From Tetmemena sp. SeJ-2015 (taxonomy: Eukaryota; Ciliophora; Spirotrichea; Sporadotrichida; Oxytrichidae), in contig JAJKFJ010022037.1 of assembly GCA_027382625.1 (NCBI GenBank), forward strand, positions 1 to 64,000: a DNA stretch of 64,000 bases, read 5' to 3'. Below the pieces are notes generated by a model, which was given only the letters and a program-made list of their open reading frames with translations, had not been told where the DNA came from and searched no databases. This document shows, one piece after another, positions 23,501 to 33,663 of this stretch. How positions within the stretch are numbered: the first letter of the stretch is position 1; each line of letters starts with the position of its first letter. Both the position numbers and the translations under genes were made by a program.

Positions 23501-26500
23501 GATGTTCTCTTCTCCAAAGTCTGCTAAATTATCCTCATCCAGGTTTTTCTCCTCTTCACTCAAAATTTAGCCGTCTTTCTCTTCCTCATCTAGGCCCTAT
23601 TTAAGGAAGTTGTCATCTAAATTTTAAGCAAATCTGTCTGGAATTTTGCGTTCTTCTTTTAAATCAAGTATGTTGTCTTCTTTGAGTCCTGGCTTATTAG
23701 ACTCGTATTCAAGTATAGTAAATTGTACAAAAATGTTTGCATAATAGGTATTGCAGGTTTTTGATTTCTTCATCTCCAGCTGCTCTTCCTTCTTTCAAAT
23801 TCTATCGATTCTTCTGCATTAGGTCATGCATAGTTTGCACCAGTATAGGCTCAGTCTTTGCATTCTTAAATTCCTTCTCACTCAATCCTAGTCTTCCACC
23901 TTCAGAGAAATATAATTTACTTTTAAAATGTTTATAAGAGTGCCCCCATGAATATAGAGATCTTTTCACACTCACAGCTGCTGAATGGTTTGGGCCTGTA
24001 CTTATAGACTCCATTAAGAAATCGAACTTCCTCATGGGGAATTTCTGACTGCCAAGTGATTAGACTTTGCAGTTTGCTTCTACTTCTACTTTATTTTGTC
24101 TATCAAGTAAGATCCCCAGATTAGTATTTCACCCTTGTCGTTCAATACAGAGCAGAATTTATATGAGCAAGCATATCCTTTATCTGAGCAGTCTCGAGAG
24201 ATGCAATCAAGTGAGGAAAATTAAAATGTAGATTCCATTATAAAATGAGGTGCTTCCATATCTTTTGCTACCTTAGAATCACAAATGTACTTATGATTTC
24301 CCCAAACATAGACCTGATTATTCAAAGTGAGACCTAATGAAAAATCCTGTCCACAGCTACCTTCTTAAATCTATCCTTGGCATTCATTATCTTTTTAGGG
24401 TGGTTAGAATCATCCTTCGATCCTATACCTAACTACCCTCTCCAGTTTCTGCCCCATGCATAGCACATACCATCTTTGATGGGATTATCAGGATTATATT
24501 CAGCTATAGCTAGCATGTGATTAGGACCGCAAGCAACATGCTTTATGGGAGCTAGATTTTGAATGAGAGTGAAGTTTAGTAGAAAACCTTTCTTTAGAGC
24601 CTAACCCAAACCTAACTTTCCTCCATCGAGATTTCCCGTTACATAGACTTCTCCATAGGCTGAGACTGCTGCACTATAATTATCTCCACAGCCAATCATC
24701 TATATGTTCTTGTGCGCTATGTCTCTTATAAGCTAGGGATCTGGAGTGTAATCACTTACATAGCCTAATCCCAGCTAACCTTCATCGTTTCTACCCCATC
24801 CAAAGAGCTCATTCATTCTTGAGATAGCGAATATGTGCTCTCCTCCACAAGCTATATAATGAATTCTAACTTAATTCTCTCCAGGAAAGCGAACTAAAGA
24901 CATGAACTCGGAATTATCCAAGTTAGCAAGATTCTCGTTTCCATTCATATCATGTTTTCTCCTTTTAGAAGTATGGTGATCTTTTTCCTTGGCTAGCTAT
25001 CCGTAAGCATTACTGCCGAATACGTAGACTTCTCCACCATTAGTCAAGGAAACTGTATTCAATGATCCACACTATAAAATTTAAGTAAGCTTTTAACTTT
25101 CTTACAGCAACTTAAATGACCTCAAAAGAAAAGATCTCCTCTTGCTTTTAGTCTCCTCTTTAGATAATCTCTTCAAAATTTGGTATTCTTGCTTAGAATT
25201 CTCCATATACTTCTAGAGGTAAATGCTCTTCAAACCCTTTTTATCTTCCTAAGAGACCTTTCCATTGTAGCCCCATGTGAAGATCTTCCCAGATTTTGAA
25301 AGACACATCGAATGATTATATCCAGCTGATACGAATATAGCCTCATTCTTATCTTGTATTAAGCTTTCTTGTGGTTCCATTCCAACCTTGTAGAAGTTAA
25401 TTTTCTCAGGCAAGAGGAATACTCCTTCTCTTTACTTTCTGTTGATTCCTAGCTTACCATACTTTCCTTATCCAAAGGCGTAAACAGCCCCAGATCCTGT
25501 GACTGCTAAAGTGTGAAAGGCTCCACATGAAACATGCACTATTTCAAATGAGTCTAGGTCTTCTACCAGCTTTGGCTTTCTCTCAGATGTGTCCATGCCA
25601 TGGCCAAGTCTTCCATAAGTTCCAGTTCCCCAAGTGAAGAGCTTAAGCTTCTCAGTTATTGCAGCAGAGTGGCTCTCCCCTGCTGAAATGAAGATTGGCT
25701 TTTTCTTTGAAAGTTCATATATTTCCTTCGGCACAAGCTAATCCTCTTCATCTCCATGGCCCAATCTACCTCCTTAGCCAGTACCCCAAGTCATTATCTT
25801 TTTCTTCTTCGTGAGACAAAGCGAATGATATTTTCCACAAGCGATGCCAACTATTTGATGCACGAAATCGTTCTTTTCAATTTAGAGATGTTTTGGCTCC
25901 CACACATCATCCCTCGAGCCGAATCCTAAAGCTCCATATTAACCTTATCCCCAAGAGTATAATTCAAAGTTTTCATTAATTGCTAGTACATGGGCCGATC
26001 CACAAGCAATTGAAACTATCGGCCTCGTATGTTTAGGGAATTTGATCACAGTAGGGCGAGACACTATGATAATCTCATTTTGATAGGACTTTTAAAGAGC
26101 CCTTTACCTTGCTTCTTAGTCGTCATCACTCTAATCTGAGAAATTGCTCTCTGATTCCTAAGCTTCTAATTTCTTCTAGAAGGCAAAGACTTTCTTATTC
26201 CCCTAGCCAAATGCAAAAATCTTGACAGCATTTTGACGATACCCAAGCACATAATCCTTCGATGTCTCCAAGCAAAATGTTCTCTCCTATATTCTTCTTC
26301 TCTTCGATGAGTCTATCTGCGAGGTAGTGAATCTTATTCTTCTTTGTGGTAAGTTAAGCTCGCTCTATGCAATCTATGAAAATGTTCCTAGAAACTAAGA
26401 GCATCTCTGCCTCTTGTGTCTTAATGTACATATCCTCCGACTCATTCCCATCATGGCCTTCACTATCCTCACTGTTAAGAAAGTCATGCATCTATCCATG

Positions 26501-26969
26501 GTGGCTGAAGGCTGTCCCTCCACTCCTCTCTGTCTTATTGAATTATTACTATTGCTGCTACTTTCTTTGCTTGTTTTTGCCAACCAGCCCAAAGAAGCCA
26601 GCTAAGGTCCCTTTCCTTAAAAGTACTTGCTTCAAGGGTTGCAAAATTTCCAACTCGTCTTCTTCCAACTGAATAACGGTATTAGATTTGTTATAGCCGA
26701 TCACCATTGTGAATTGAGGACCACAGACTACTTTACGCGCCTTGTACTCGCTAGATTTGTACTTCAGTTTTACCTAAGAAGGCTTCTATAAAGAAGCAGA
26801 GTCTTTATAAAGCTCTATTAAATTTAAATTTTAGTATATCATAACTCATTTATGTTTAGTAGGAAGTAAGTTGTAAGTTCTTATTATCGCCCCAAACATA
26901 TAAATTTCCTTTTGCGTTGATTGCGGCACTGTGATTGAAGCCAGCCGAAATATAGCTTGCTACTTACAT
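20527..26969 (-). CDS. RCC1-repeat and RasGAP (IQGAP-like) fusion protein
   Basis: The N-terminal half (about 26969-23750) has many RCC1 repeats, for example ISAGFNHSAAINAKG, SAGESHSAAITEKLKLFTW and GTYGRLGHG, interrupted by an acidic/polar linker. After a 43-bp IES with pointer AATAC the frame passes through an acidic coiled linker into a RasGAP domain of the IQGAP type: IIHVHPCYMIKLYKAQ, LFKEIYSY, GILEYELKNY and IGKIVKLIFKSQETNID, then ILPEANDPLFKVLDDF. A C-terminal part resembles the RasGAP C-terminal domain and ends near KRHKEESAAAEMIEFE. RCC1 propellers act in G-protein exchange or binding and RasGAP domains act on Ras-type GTPases; combining them suggests a GTPase regulator, which is inference. 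Other short IESs/introns (for example about 26830-26880, 25080, 22670-22700, 22800) are not all resolved. The frame continues toward 18453. Confidence 0.7.
23710..23752. other. IES, 43 bp, pointer AATAC
   Basis: GTATT (plus strand) at 23705-23709 and 23748-23752. Excision joins EEIKNLQY to ESNKPGLKEDN. This is the join that fuses the RCC1 and RasGAP halves into one frame. Confidence 0.65.
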
Positions 26970-27069
26970 TTTGATTCTTATTATGCTTACTCTTTAAATT
27001 ATTCAATTTCCTATCAGAGTGTATAACTATTTAATTCATCCATGAAAATTATTATTCTAGATCAAAGTT

Positions 27070-27717
27070 TCATTCATTTGCTTCCTCTCCTTCACCATCT
27101 TCAGTAAAGACTGAAACCAGTTTTGGTTGCTCGATATTTACATAATCTTGGTAGAGCATTCTGACTGAATGAGTCCTCAGGCCGCAGTTGAAGTTAATTA
27201 TCTCTCCTTGTTTGCCCAAGCTCTCGTCCACTAGTGTGGGAGTGGAGAAGGCACTTCCAAATGGAGGGACTGCTCCCGGTAGGCATCCAGTTCGCTCAAA
27301 ACTTCCCTTCAGGGGTTGCAAAACGCATGTTCTTTATCTTCAACACCTTCTTCAGCAGCTTCCATGAAAACTTTTTACTTGCAGACATCACAGCAAAGAA
27401 GAAATATAGTTGTATTGAAAATAGATAGAATTATAATATAATTAGGCAAGATAGAAAAGGGCGTTATCAGCCACATTCTTAGAATTGTCTTTCAAAAGCA
27501 TTGCCTTTGCTCCACTAGCTAAAGGTCGCTCCTCTTATTTCTGCTGCCGCTTTTGAGGTGAGCACAGGCTCTGCAAAAAATAAAAAATTTTTTAAAAATT
27601 TTGTTTTCAAATGAAGACTTACTGTTGTCAAGGTAAACTAGATTCCCCTTTTTAAGTAAGCATGGAATGAATCTTCTCAAAAGTAGCTGGGTTTTCTTGG
27701 GTTGCAGCTGGGAACAT
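27070..27717 (-). CDS. YbaK/ProX-type aminoacyl-tRNA deacylase, frame-broken
   Basis: Matches the YbaK/ProRS-associated editing family, which hydrolyses mischarged tRNA. Visible blocks: an N-terminal helix (NPATFEKIHSMLTQKG), EPVLTSKAAAEIRG, SGAKAMLLKDN, KFSWKLLKKVL, MRFATPEG, then TGCLPGAVPPFGSAF, FNCGLRTHSVRM and PKLVSVF before UGA at 27070. A 53-bp IES with pointer TTGC and an intron or short IES ending near 27565 are removable. Beyond these, three single-base shifts (about 27651-27665, 27511-27525 and 27296-27312) are needed to keep the family match. The locus is therefore either a decayed copy or carries assembly indels. Confidence 0.7.
27397..27449. other. IES, 53 bp, pointer TTGC
   Basis: GCAA (plus strand) at 27393-27396 and 27446-27449. 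Excision joins ADNALFYLA to VMSASKKFSW. Confidence 0.65.
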
Positions 27718-27886
27718 TTTGTGATTCGTTTGTGGATTCCATTCCCTTTATATCTTTCTTTTCCAATAAATTATAGAACTTAAATAGTTTTGGAATAACT
27801 ATATCACTCTCCCTCCCTATAGTATGTTTTTATGAGTGAGTTAAATAGAATTTTAATTTACAAAAAGTTAACGAATAAAAATTAAA

Positions 27887-30160
27887 ATGAGTAAAAATCT
27901 GCTAAAATAGAAGCAACAAAGCTCCTCTATAGCAAACGTAATCTCAATTTCATTTCTTACACTTTTTAGATGCTACATTAAGAGAAAAGGGCCCAAGACA
28001 TAGAAAATGAACTCTATTGTCTTCAGCTGTAAAAGGAAAAGTCTAGTAGAAACTTCCTCTTCTAAAATTACAACTCTAATTAGTTTACAATAAAATAATT
28101 AATAAAGCATTTATATTTAAAGAGTGTTAGTCAAGTAATTTGAATTCAAACGGGAACTAAGTGCTAACAAACAGAACTAATTTCATTTCGTAATCTCCGT
28201 TACTCACTAACATAGACGATAACCACGTATTCAGCAAGAAATAGCTAGACTTAGAGATCAGTAATCATTACAACTAACTTGGAACTATGAAATCAGGCAC
28301 TGAGGGATTCTTGAACTACAGTCAGTCGAGTCAGACTGCTCTCTCATAAACCAACTCTCTGAGGTATGACTTCAGATAGATCATGTCCCCGATACCTACG
28401 CAAAGTGCAGAGTTGGATCAGTATTGCATCAATCAACTTAGACTGCAGCTGAACAATTAAGATACTATTCAAGAGGGAACTAGTAAATTTAACACCCAGC
28501 ATTTTAAAGATTAACATAATAGTTTTAACACGCTAATATTTTGAAGTCGAGAAAGAAATGACTATGTAAGAGGCCAGAAGTCAATTAAATGCCAGTTAAT
28601 TCACTTTAATATTTAACTTTATTCATTTTTTGAGTTCTTATGAGGATAATAACACTGACACAACTGGCTGTTTCAACATGAACATCAAGAACTCAGATTT
28701 CCAAACTCTAGCCTCCTAACTCAACCACTCCATGCTCTCTCAGAACAACTCTTACTTCAATTAGCAGCTGCCTCCTAAAATCCAGCACTCGAATTTGGCT
28801 GATTAGTCCTTCCAAGCAAGGAAGCAGCACACCTCCTCAAGCAATAATCTGCAGACTCAAGAATCTAGCCACTCTAGTATCCACCCTACAAACTTCCCTC
28901 CTCCCTAGTTCATAGATTCCTCCCCAGTCCCCCAACCTAGATTTATGCAGCAGCGAGAAAGTGGAGAGACGCACAACACTAGATATGCTTAAGATGATTC
29001 TCTGCAGAGCAACTCCCAGTTGCGCACTGGAATCCCATTCTGGAGTCTAAGTACCTCAAAGAGTAGATCTCCACTACTTTATCAGCCAACAATACTCCTT
29101 AAAACATGACGAGGTGCTCAGATATAATAATGAGGAGCGTATTTAATCCCTCCTCAGTAGACTAGAACCTAGCTACTTCGAAAGCGACAACCACAATCCT
29201 GATCTGAAGTAAATGATTCAGCAACAGCTGCTCTTTGGCATAATGGAGAGAGCTAATCAATTAGACAGAGAGAAAAGGGGAGAAGGAGGAGGCTAAAGAT
29301 TATTTGAGAACACTAGCTCCACTGTCATGATGATGCTTTAATAAGAAGATTATGAGGAGCAGATGAGGACAGAGTGAAGGAGAAAATTAATTTAACCTTC
29401 ATTAAGGGTCTTAAGATTAGAACAAGATTGGGGATTAATAAGATTATGGGGATAATTCAGAAGAAGAAAATAATGACTATCAAGGATAAAAGTTCCAGTT
29501 AGCATAGAGTTAGCCAGAGATGACCAAAATTTCAAATACCTGACTTAGGTATAAGAATTTTCTAATCCTTATTCAAGCATGAGCTCAAGTGATGAGAGTT
29601 AAGCTTATAATAATTATAGGAACAATAGAAATTAAATCAAAAACACAAAATTATTAACAAAGGATAACCTTCCTCAAATTCCATTAGATGCTTATCATTC
29701 TAATTAGACCTAAAAGATATCCTAGAATTAGCAAGCTGATTATGAAAAGCAGAGGCATTTTTCTTTCTCAGAATAAAAGAAGCGTCAAAGCTGTGATGAT
29801 GAGTAGATTAACTATTTCATTTAGCAGCCGAATTAATAGTTTCAGGGTAAAAGAAGTTCAAGATTAAATAAGGGGGGATTGTGGCATAGAACTCAAGGCT
29901 TAATCTTCAAATTGAGCTTGAAAGGTAGAAATCTTATAAAATTTTGAGATTGTGAATGGATATATTTCTAAATCTCAAATAATAAAGAAGCAGAACGCCA
30001 AAGATAAAAAATTGAGTTACAATTCAGAGAAGGTAGAGCTCTTAAACTCCCTAATTGACCGCAGAGTAGAAAACTTAAAGAAACTCAAGCTCAGCACGGG
30101 CATAATGAAAGCATAACTGAAAAGATTAACGAGTTAAAGAAAAATAATTATTTATATATA
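27887..30160 (+). CDS. Gln/Asn/Ser-rich disordered protein with coiled segments
   Basis: Starts MSKNLLKQKQQSSSIAN, then a 32-nt GT-AG intron (27938-27969) and a short helical stretch (EKRAQDIENELYCLQLQ). A 65-bp IES with pointer AATT joins FQNYNSN to SNGNQVLTNRT. The rest is low-complexity, Ser/Asn/Gln-rich and probably disordered, with helical patches (QQQLLFGIMERANQLDREK; DRRVENLKKLKL). Several further interruptions (near 28500-28640, 29370, 29540, 29930) are not resolved. The end is uncertain; the coiled-coil gene that begins near 30390 may be its continuation. No function is assigned. Confidence 0.55.
27938..27969 (+). other. Intron, 32 nt
   Basis: GTAATCTCAA...TTTTTAG. Splicing joins QSSSIAN to MLHQEKRAQD. 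Confidence 0.65.
28082..28146. other. IES, 65 bp, pointer AATT
   Basis: AATT at 28078-28081 and 28143-28146. Excision restores an Asn/Ser-rich frame. The pointer is short and AT-only, so this is less secure. Confidence 0.5.
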
Positions 30161-30179
30161 AATTTTATAAGTTAAGGTC

Positions 30180-30320
30180 AGATATTTAGGTGTTGTTTCC
30201 CTCTGAGTATGGTGATACTCAATCGCTGCCATTACAAATTAGGCAAGCAAGGCAAGTATATTAGAATACCTTGAATGATACCTAACTTAATGCAAAGCCC
30301 CTTGCTTGCTCTCAAGGTTT
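30180..30320. other. Hairpin-rich noncoding stretch
   Basis: Contains a perfect 6-bp stem with a 4-nt loop (GAGTAT-GGTG-ATACTC, 30205-30220). A 10-bp inverted pair GCAAGCAAGG / CCTTGCTTGC (30243-30252 and 30300-30309) follows. Base composition is more balanced than in nearby spacers. It lies between two coding blocks and could be an embedded small RNA gene or an eliminated segment. Confidence 0.35.
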
Positions 30321-30389
30321 TGATGAGCTTGCTTATTTAGCCATGACTCTAAATTCTTATTATTTTTGACCCAATCAACTGGCAGTCAC

Positions 30390-32337
30390 ATGTCCAAATC
30401 CTTAGAAAGATTTCAAGGGGCCCCTGCCAATAACTTCTACTCTCAAACTGCAGGCAGACCCTTTCTAAACAACGCTTCCTCCAACTACATATTTGGCCAG
30501 AGCCTTGTCTCTCCCACCACAGCTGTTCAAAATGTCTCAGTAGGTAACGAGATTCAAAAGTGCAGAGAAAACTTTAGAACTCAGAACATGCAGAAGAACT
30601 TGCAAATTTTAGGAGACCGCATTGACTAAAATCTCAAGTAGAATTTGCAAATTTCTGAGAGGAGGAAAAGCAGAAGTAAGGAGAGAGTAGCTGGGGTATC
30701 TAACGTATAGACACCTAAGTATTTACATGAATTTAACCAGGATTTGGGAGAAGTACCGTTGCATAATATGCAGAAGGTTGTGTAATACCCAAACTCTAAA
30801 GGAGAATAAACTATGCTTTTATTATTTTTATTGCCCTTGCAAATAAGTGATCAGTAAAGTCAAAAATAAGTGCAGAGGAGGGAAGAACAGACCCAATAAG
30901 TTAACACTCCTCTTATCTAACAGCAAAAACCACCATCTTCAGTAACTTAAGACCATTTAGAGATCGAGATGGCTTTGAAACTGAAAATAAACACACTCTA
31001 GTAACAGTTGTTGCTAGAGAAGGAGAAGCGCAAAGAATTCAAAGAAAGAATGACAAGGCGAAAGGAACTGGAAAGCAAGAAGTACTAAGATGAAGTTGAG
31101 AATTTAAAGTAGGAACTAGTAAAGATAGAATCGAAATACTCCGAAGAAGCGAGAAGAATGAGAGAGAAGTTTGAGGATTATAGGAAGTAGAAGAATGAAA
31201 AGTTTCATACAAGGGTCAAGGAGATATCTTCTAAGTATGAAAGAGTGCTTGAATCTGAGAAAGAGAGAGTCAAGTAACTAGAGATCGATCTGAGAGTTAG
31301 GTAACTTGAAATGGATTAGATTTCAAAGGGGTAGATTACAAGCACTATAAACAGCGAATAAAGTTTTCAAAAGAGGCTGTAGAAATAAATGAGGGAGCAA
31401 GAGGAAAGCTTTGAAGCTTAAATCCAAGAAGTAGCTGATAAATATGAGAAGCCAAATTACTATATACAAGGAGAAGTATGAATACGCAGTTCAAGACTTG
31501 GAAATAGAGCAGGAAAGCAGAAAGCATTTAGATGATCAGCTTAGTGTCCTTAGATACCAGAATGCAAAATTAGAGTCGACTTAGAGCAACTCAAAGAGTT
31601 CATAAACTCAAAAGACTTTAATAGAACTCTGAGCTCCTCATCCCAGTAACCAAAGGGAATTCTTAAGAATAGTTAAAGCTGTCAGAGCTGCATGTTTTGG
31701 CAAGATGAATGCTCCAAACTCCAAGCTAAAGTTTTTATTTTATTCTTCTTAAGTTCAAAAGCTCAGCTAGAAACTGAGCAAAGCCGTTTCTAGAAGAGAT
31801 ACACTGACAGCTAGCGATAACTTAGATGGCTCGCTCGATATAACCTTATCCAGAAAGCAATCTAGCATGATTCAATAGAGAAAGAGAACTCCCTCAAGCA
31901 AGGTTCACTCTACCCAGCCTTCTCTGACTAGAGTGGTAGTGCCTGCTTATAATTTGGACTCTTCTTTGATTCTGCATCCTCAAAAGTCTTAACTGAGGTA
32001 CACCTCAACTTTGATAAGCAAACGCTCATCAAGGAAGAATTCTATCGAGGGTAAGAGTCTGCAAAAGTTAAAGTAGCAGTTTAAAACTCACTAAGAATTT
32101 GGATCGAAAGTAAATGAAGGAGACTTGAGTTTCTAAAAGCCAGTTTCTGGAAAGAGTGGGCTAATCAATCTATTAGAGGCTTAGAATAGTAAAGGCAGGA
32201 GTAGAGTAGTCAAAGAGCAAAGCTGCTAGGGCTTGAAGAATCAAGTACCTAGAGAAAGTAATATATAGAAAATGCATTATAGCACTCATCAGGATGGAGT
32301 CAGAAGATATTCCACTTTCACAAAAGAAGGGAAATGA
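30390..32337 (+). CDS. Coiled-coil protein with low-complexity N-terminus
   Basis: Starts near MSKSLERFQGAPANNF, with a polar, probably disordered N-terminus (about 200 residues). A long charged coiled coil follows (LLLEKEKRKEFKERMTRRK, EEARRMREKFEDY, KYERVLESEKERVKQLEID), then a basic Ser-rich tail (RKRTPSSKVHSTQPSLTR) to UGA at 32335-32337. Short interruptions near 31440, 31640 and 31740 shift frame and are probably IESs. The style fits cytoskeletal or basal-body proteins; this is inference only. It may be the 3' part of the gene starting at 27887. Confidence 0.55.
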
Positions 32338-32807
32338 ATTTTATGTTTGAAATATAAATCGAAAAGTATTCTTGAATTTACTATCTACAGTTAACTCTTT
32401 CTTCTTTTACAAATTTGAAAAGACTTTGATAAATCGTTAATTAAAATGTAAAGTAATTTAGTTGAGATACCAAACTCTAAAGGAAATTTGTGCATAGACT
32501 TTAGAAATCTAGTAACTTAAATTGCTTAATCTTGACAAGTTAATTATCACTGACAAAGAAGAGTGAGATAGACAAAAGGATTTATGAGGAATGGTTATAG
32601 AAAGTAGAATGGAATTTTTGATTATAAGTAGTTGAGAAGGAAGTTTAAGGAATAAGTATTACACAAGGCAAATTAATCGATATTCCCCTCACCTCGGGAG
32701 TGAGAGCGAGTTTTAGTCGCCACCACTGTCCAAAGCTCAGTTCGCTATCATATTTATAAGCAACAGTCACTTGCTGCGACAAGTGTGAAGCGTCACTCTC
32801 GTGTCGC

Positions 32808-33212
32808 TCATAGCTCCTGGGAGGCATCACCCTTCTCACCCTTTCCCTTTCTGGGGAGGAGGAAGACGTGGATGTTGGGGAGAACTCCACCGCTTGCGAT
32901 GGTGGTGTTTGCCATAAGCTTGTTGAGCTCCTCGTCGTTTCTGATGGCGAGTTGAATGTGTCTGGGCACAATTCTGGTCTTCTTGTTGTCCTTAGCGGCG
33001 TTTCCAGCGAGCTCGAGGACCTCAGCGGCGAGGTACTCGAGGACGGCAGCGAGGTACACGGGGGCACCAGCACCGACTCTCTCGGAGAATCTTCCCTGCT
33101 TGAGGAATCTGGCGATTCTTCCAACGGGGAACTGGAGTCCAGCCTTTGATGATCTGGAGACGGGTCTAGCACCTGCACCCTTGCCTCTTCCACCTTTTCC
33201 TTTTCCGGCCAT
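32808..33212 (-). CDS. Histone H2A
   Basis: A single uninterrupted minus-strand ORF of 134 aa. It shows the full H2A fold: a basic N-tail ([19 protein letters not shown]), [17 protein letters not shown], the alpha-2 region [36 protein letters not shown] and [13 protein letters not shown]. The acidic-patch residues (EELN, and the AAEVLEL Glu) are present. The C-tail is short, with SQEL at the very end; SQ followed by an acidic and a hydrophobic residue resembles the H2A.X phosphorylation motif (SQ[ED]ϕ). It has no IES and a higher G+C than its neighbours, as expected of a highly expressed gene. It is divergently arranged with the NPC1-like gene at 33664. Confidence 0.97.
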   Translation of the reverse strand: MAGKGKGGRGKGAGARPVSRSSKAGLQFPVGRIARFLKQGRFSERVGAGAPVYLAAVLEYLAAEVLELAGNAAKDNKKTRIVPRHIQLAIRNDEELNKLMANTTIASGGVLPNIHVFLLPRKGKGEKGDASQEL

Positions 33213-33663
33213 TTTGATATTGATGATGTTGTTGAGAGAAATTTAAATTTATTATTTGAAATTTGGGCCGCTCCCTTTTATTCCCCAATTAACAACCCTT
33301 AGCCTCTAACTGCCAATCATTTTCACCCTTTTCACAGATATAGGTGAAAATATCGGATTGAAGGAAATGGTTATCGTTGTGCTCTATATCTCGTTTTTAA
33401 TCTTTCCCCTTATCAATCGCTTAAAAATCAACCACAATACCTTCAAAGCGCAGGATTTATAGAAAGATAGATACCTTCAATCATAATCAACCCTAAAGTC
33501 GTCATTAGAGGAGGGGAGTTCGGAGTATCGTAATGTCTGAAGTCGAGTGAGGTGAGCATTTAAAGCTTTTATATTAATTATAATTAATTAAAGAGAGAAG
33601 CGAAAACTTTATAAGTAGTAATCTAAAATCTACCCTCTTCTCACAACATCAAAGACAATACAG
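33213..33663. promoter_or_regulatory. Divergent intergenic region between H2A and the NPC1-like gene
   Basis: About 450 bp holds both 5' ends and therefore presumably both promoters. I see AT-rich tracts but no motif I can name with confidence. Confidence 0.35.

Noticed and set aside
32868..33246. Open frames opposite and overlapping histone H2A
   Set aside because: They are antisense shadows of a GC-richer, highly constrained gene and have no family likeness.
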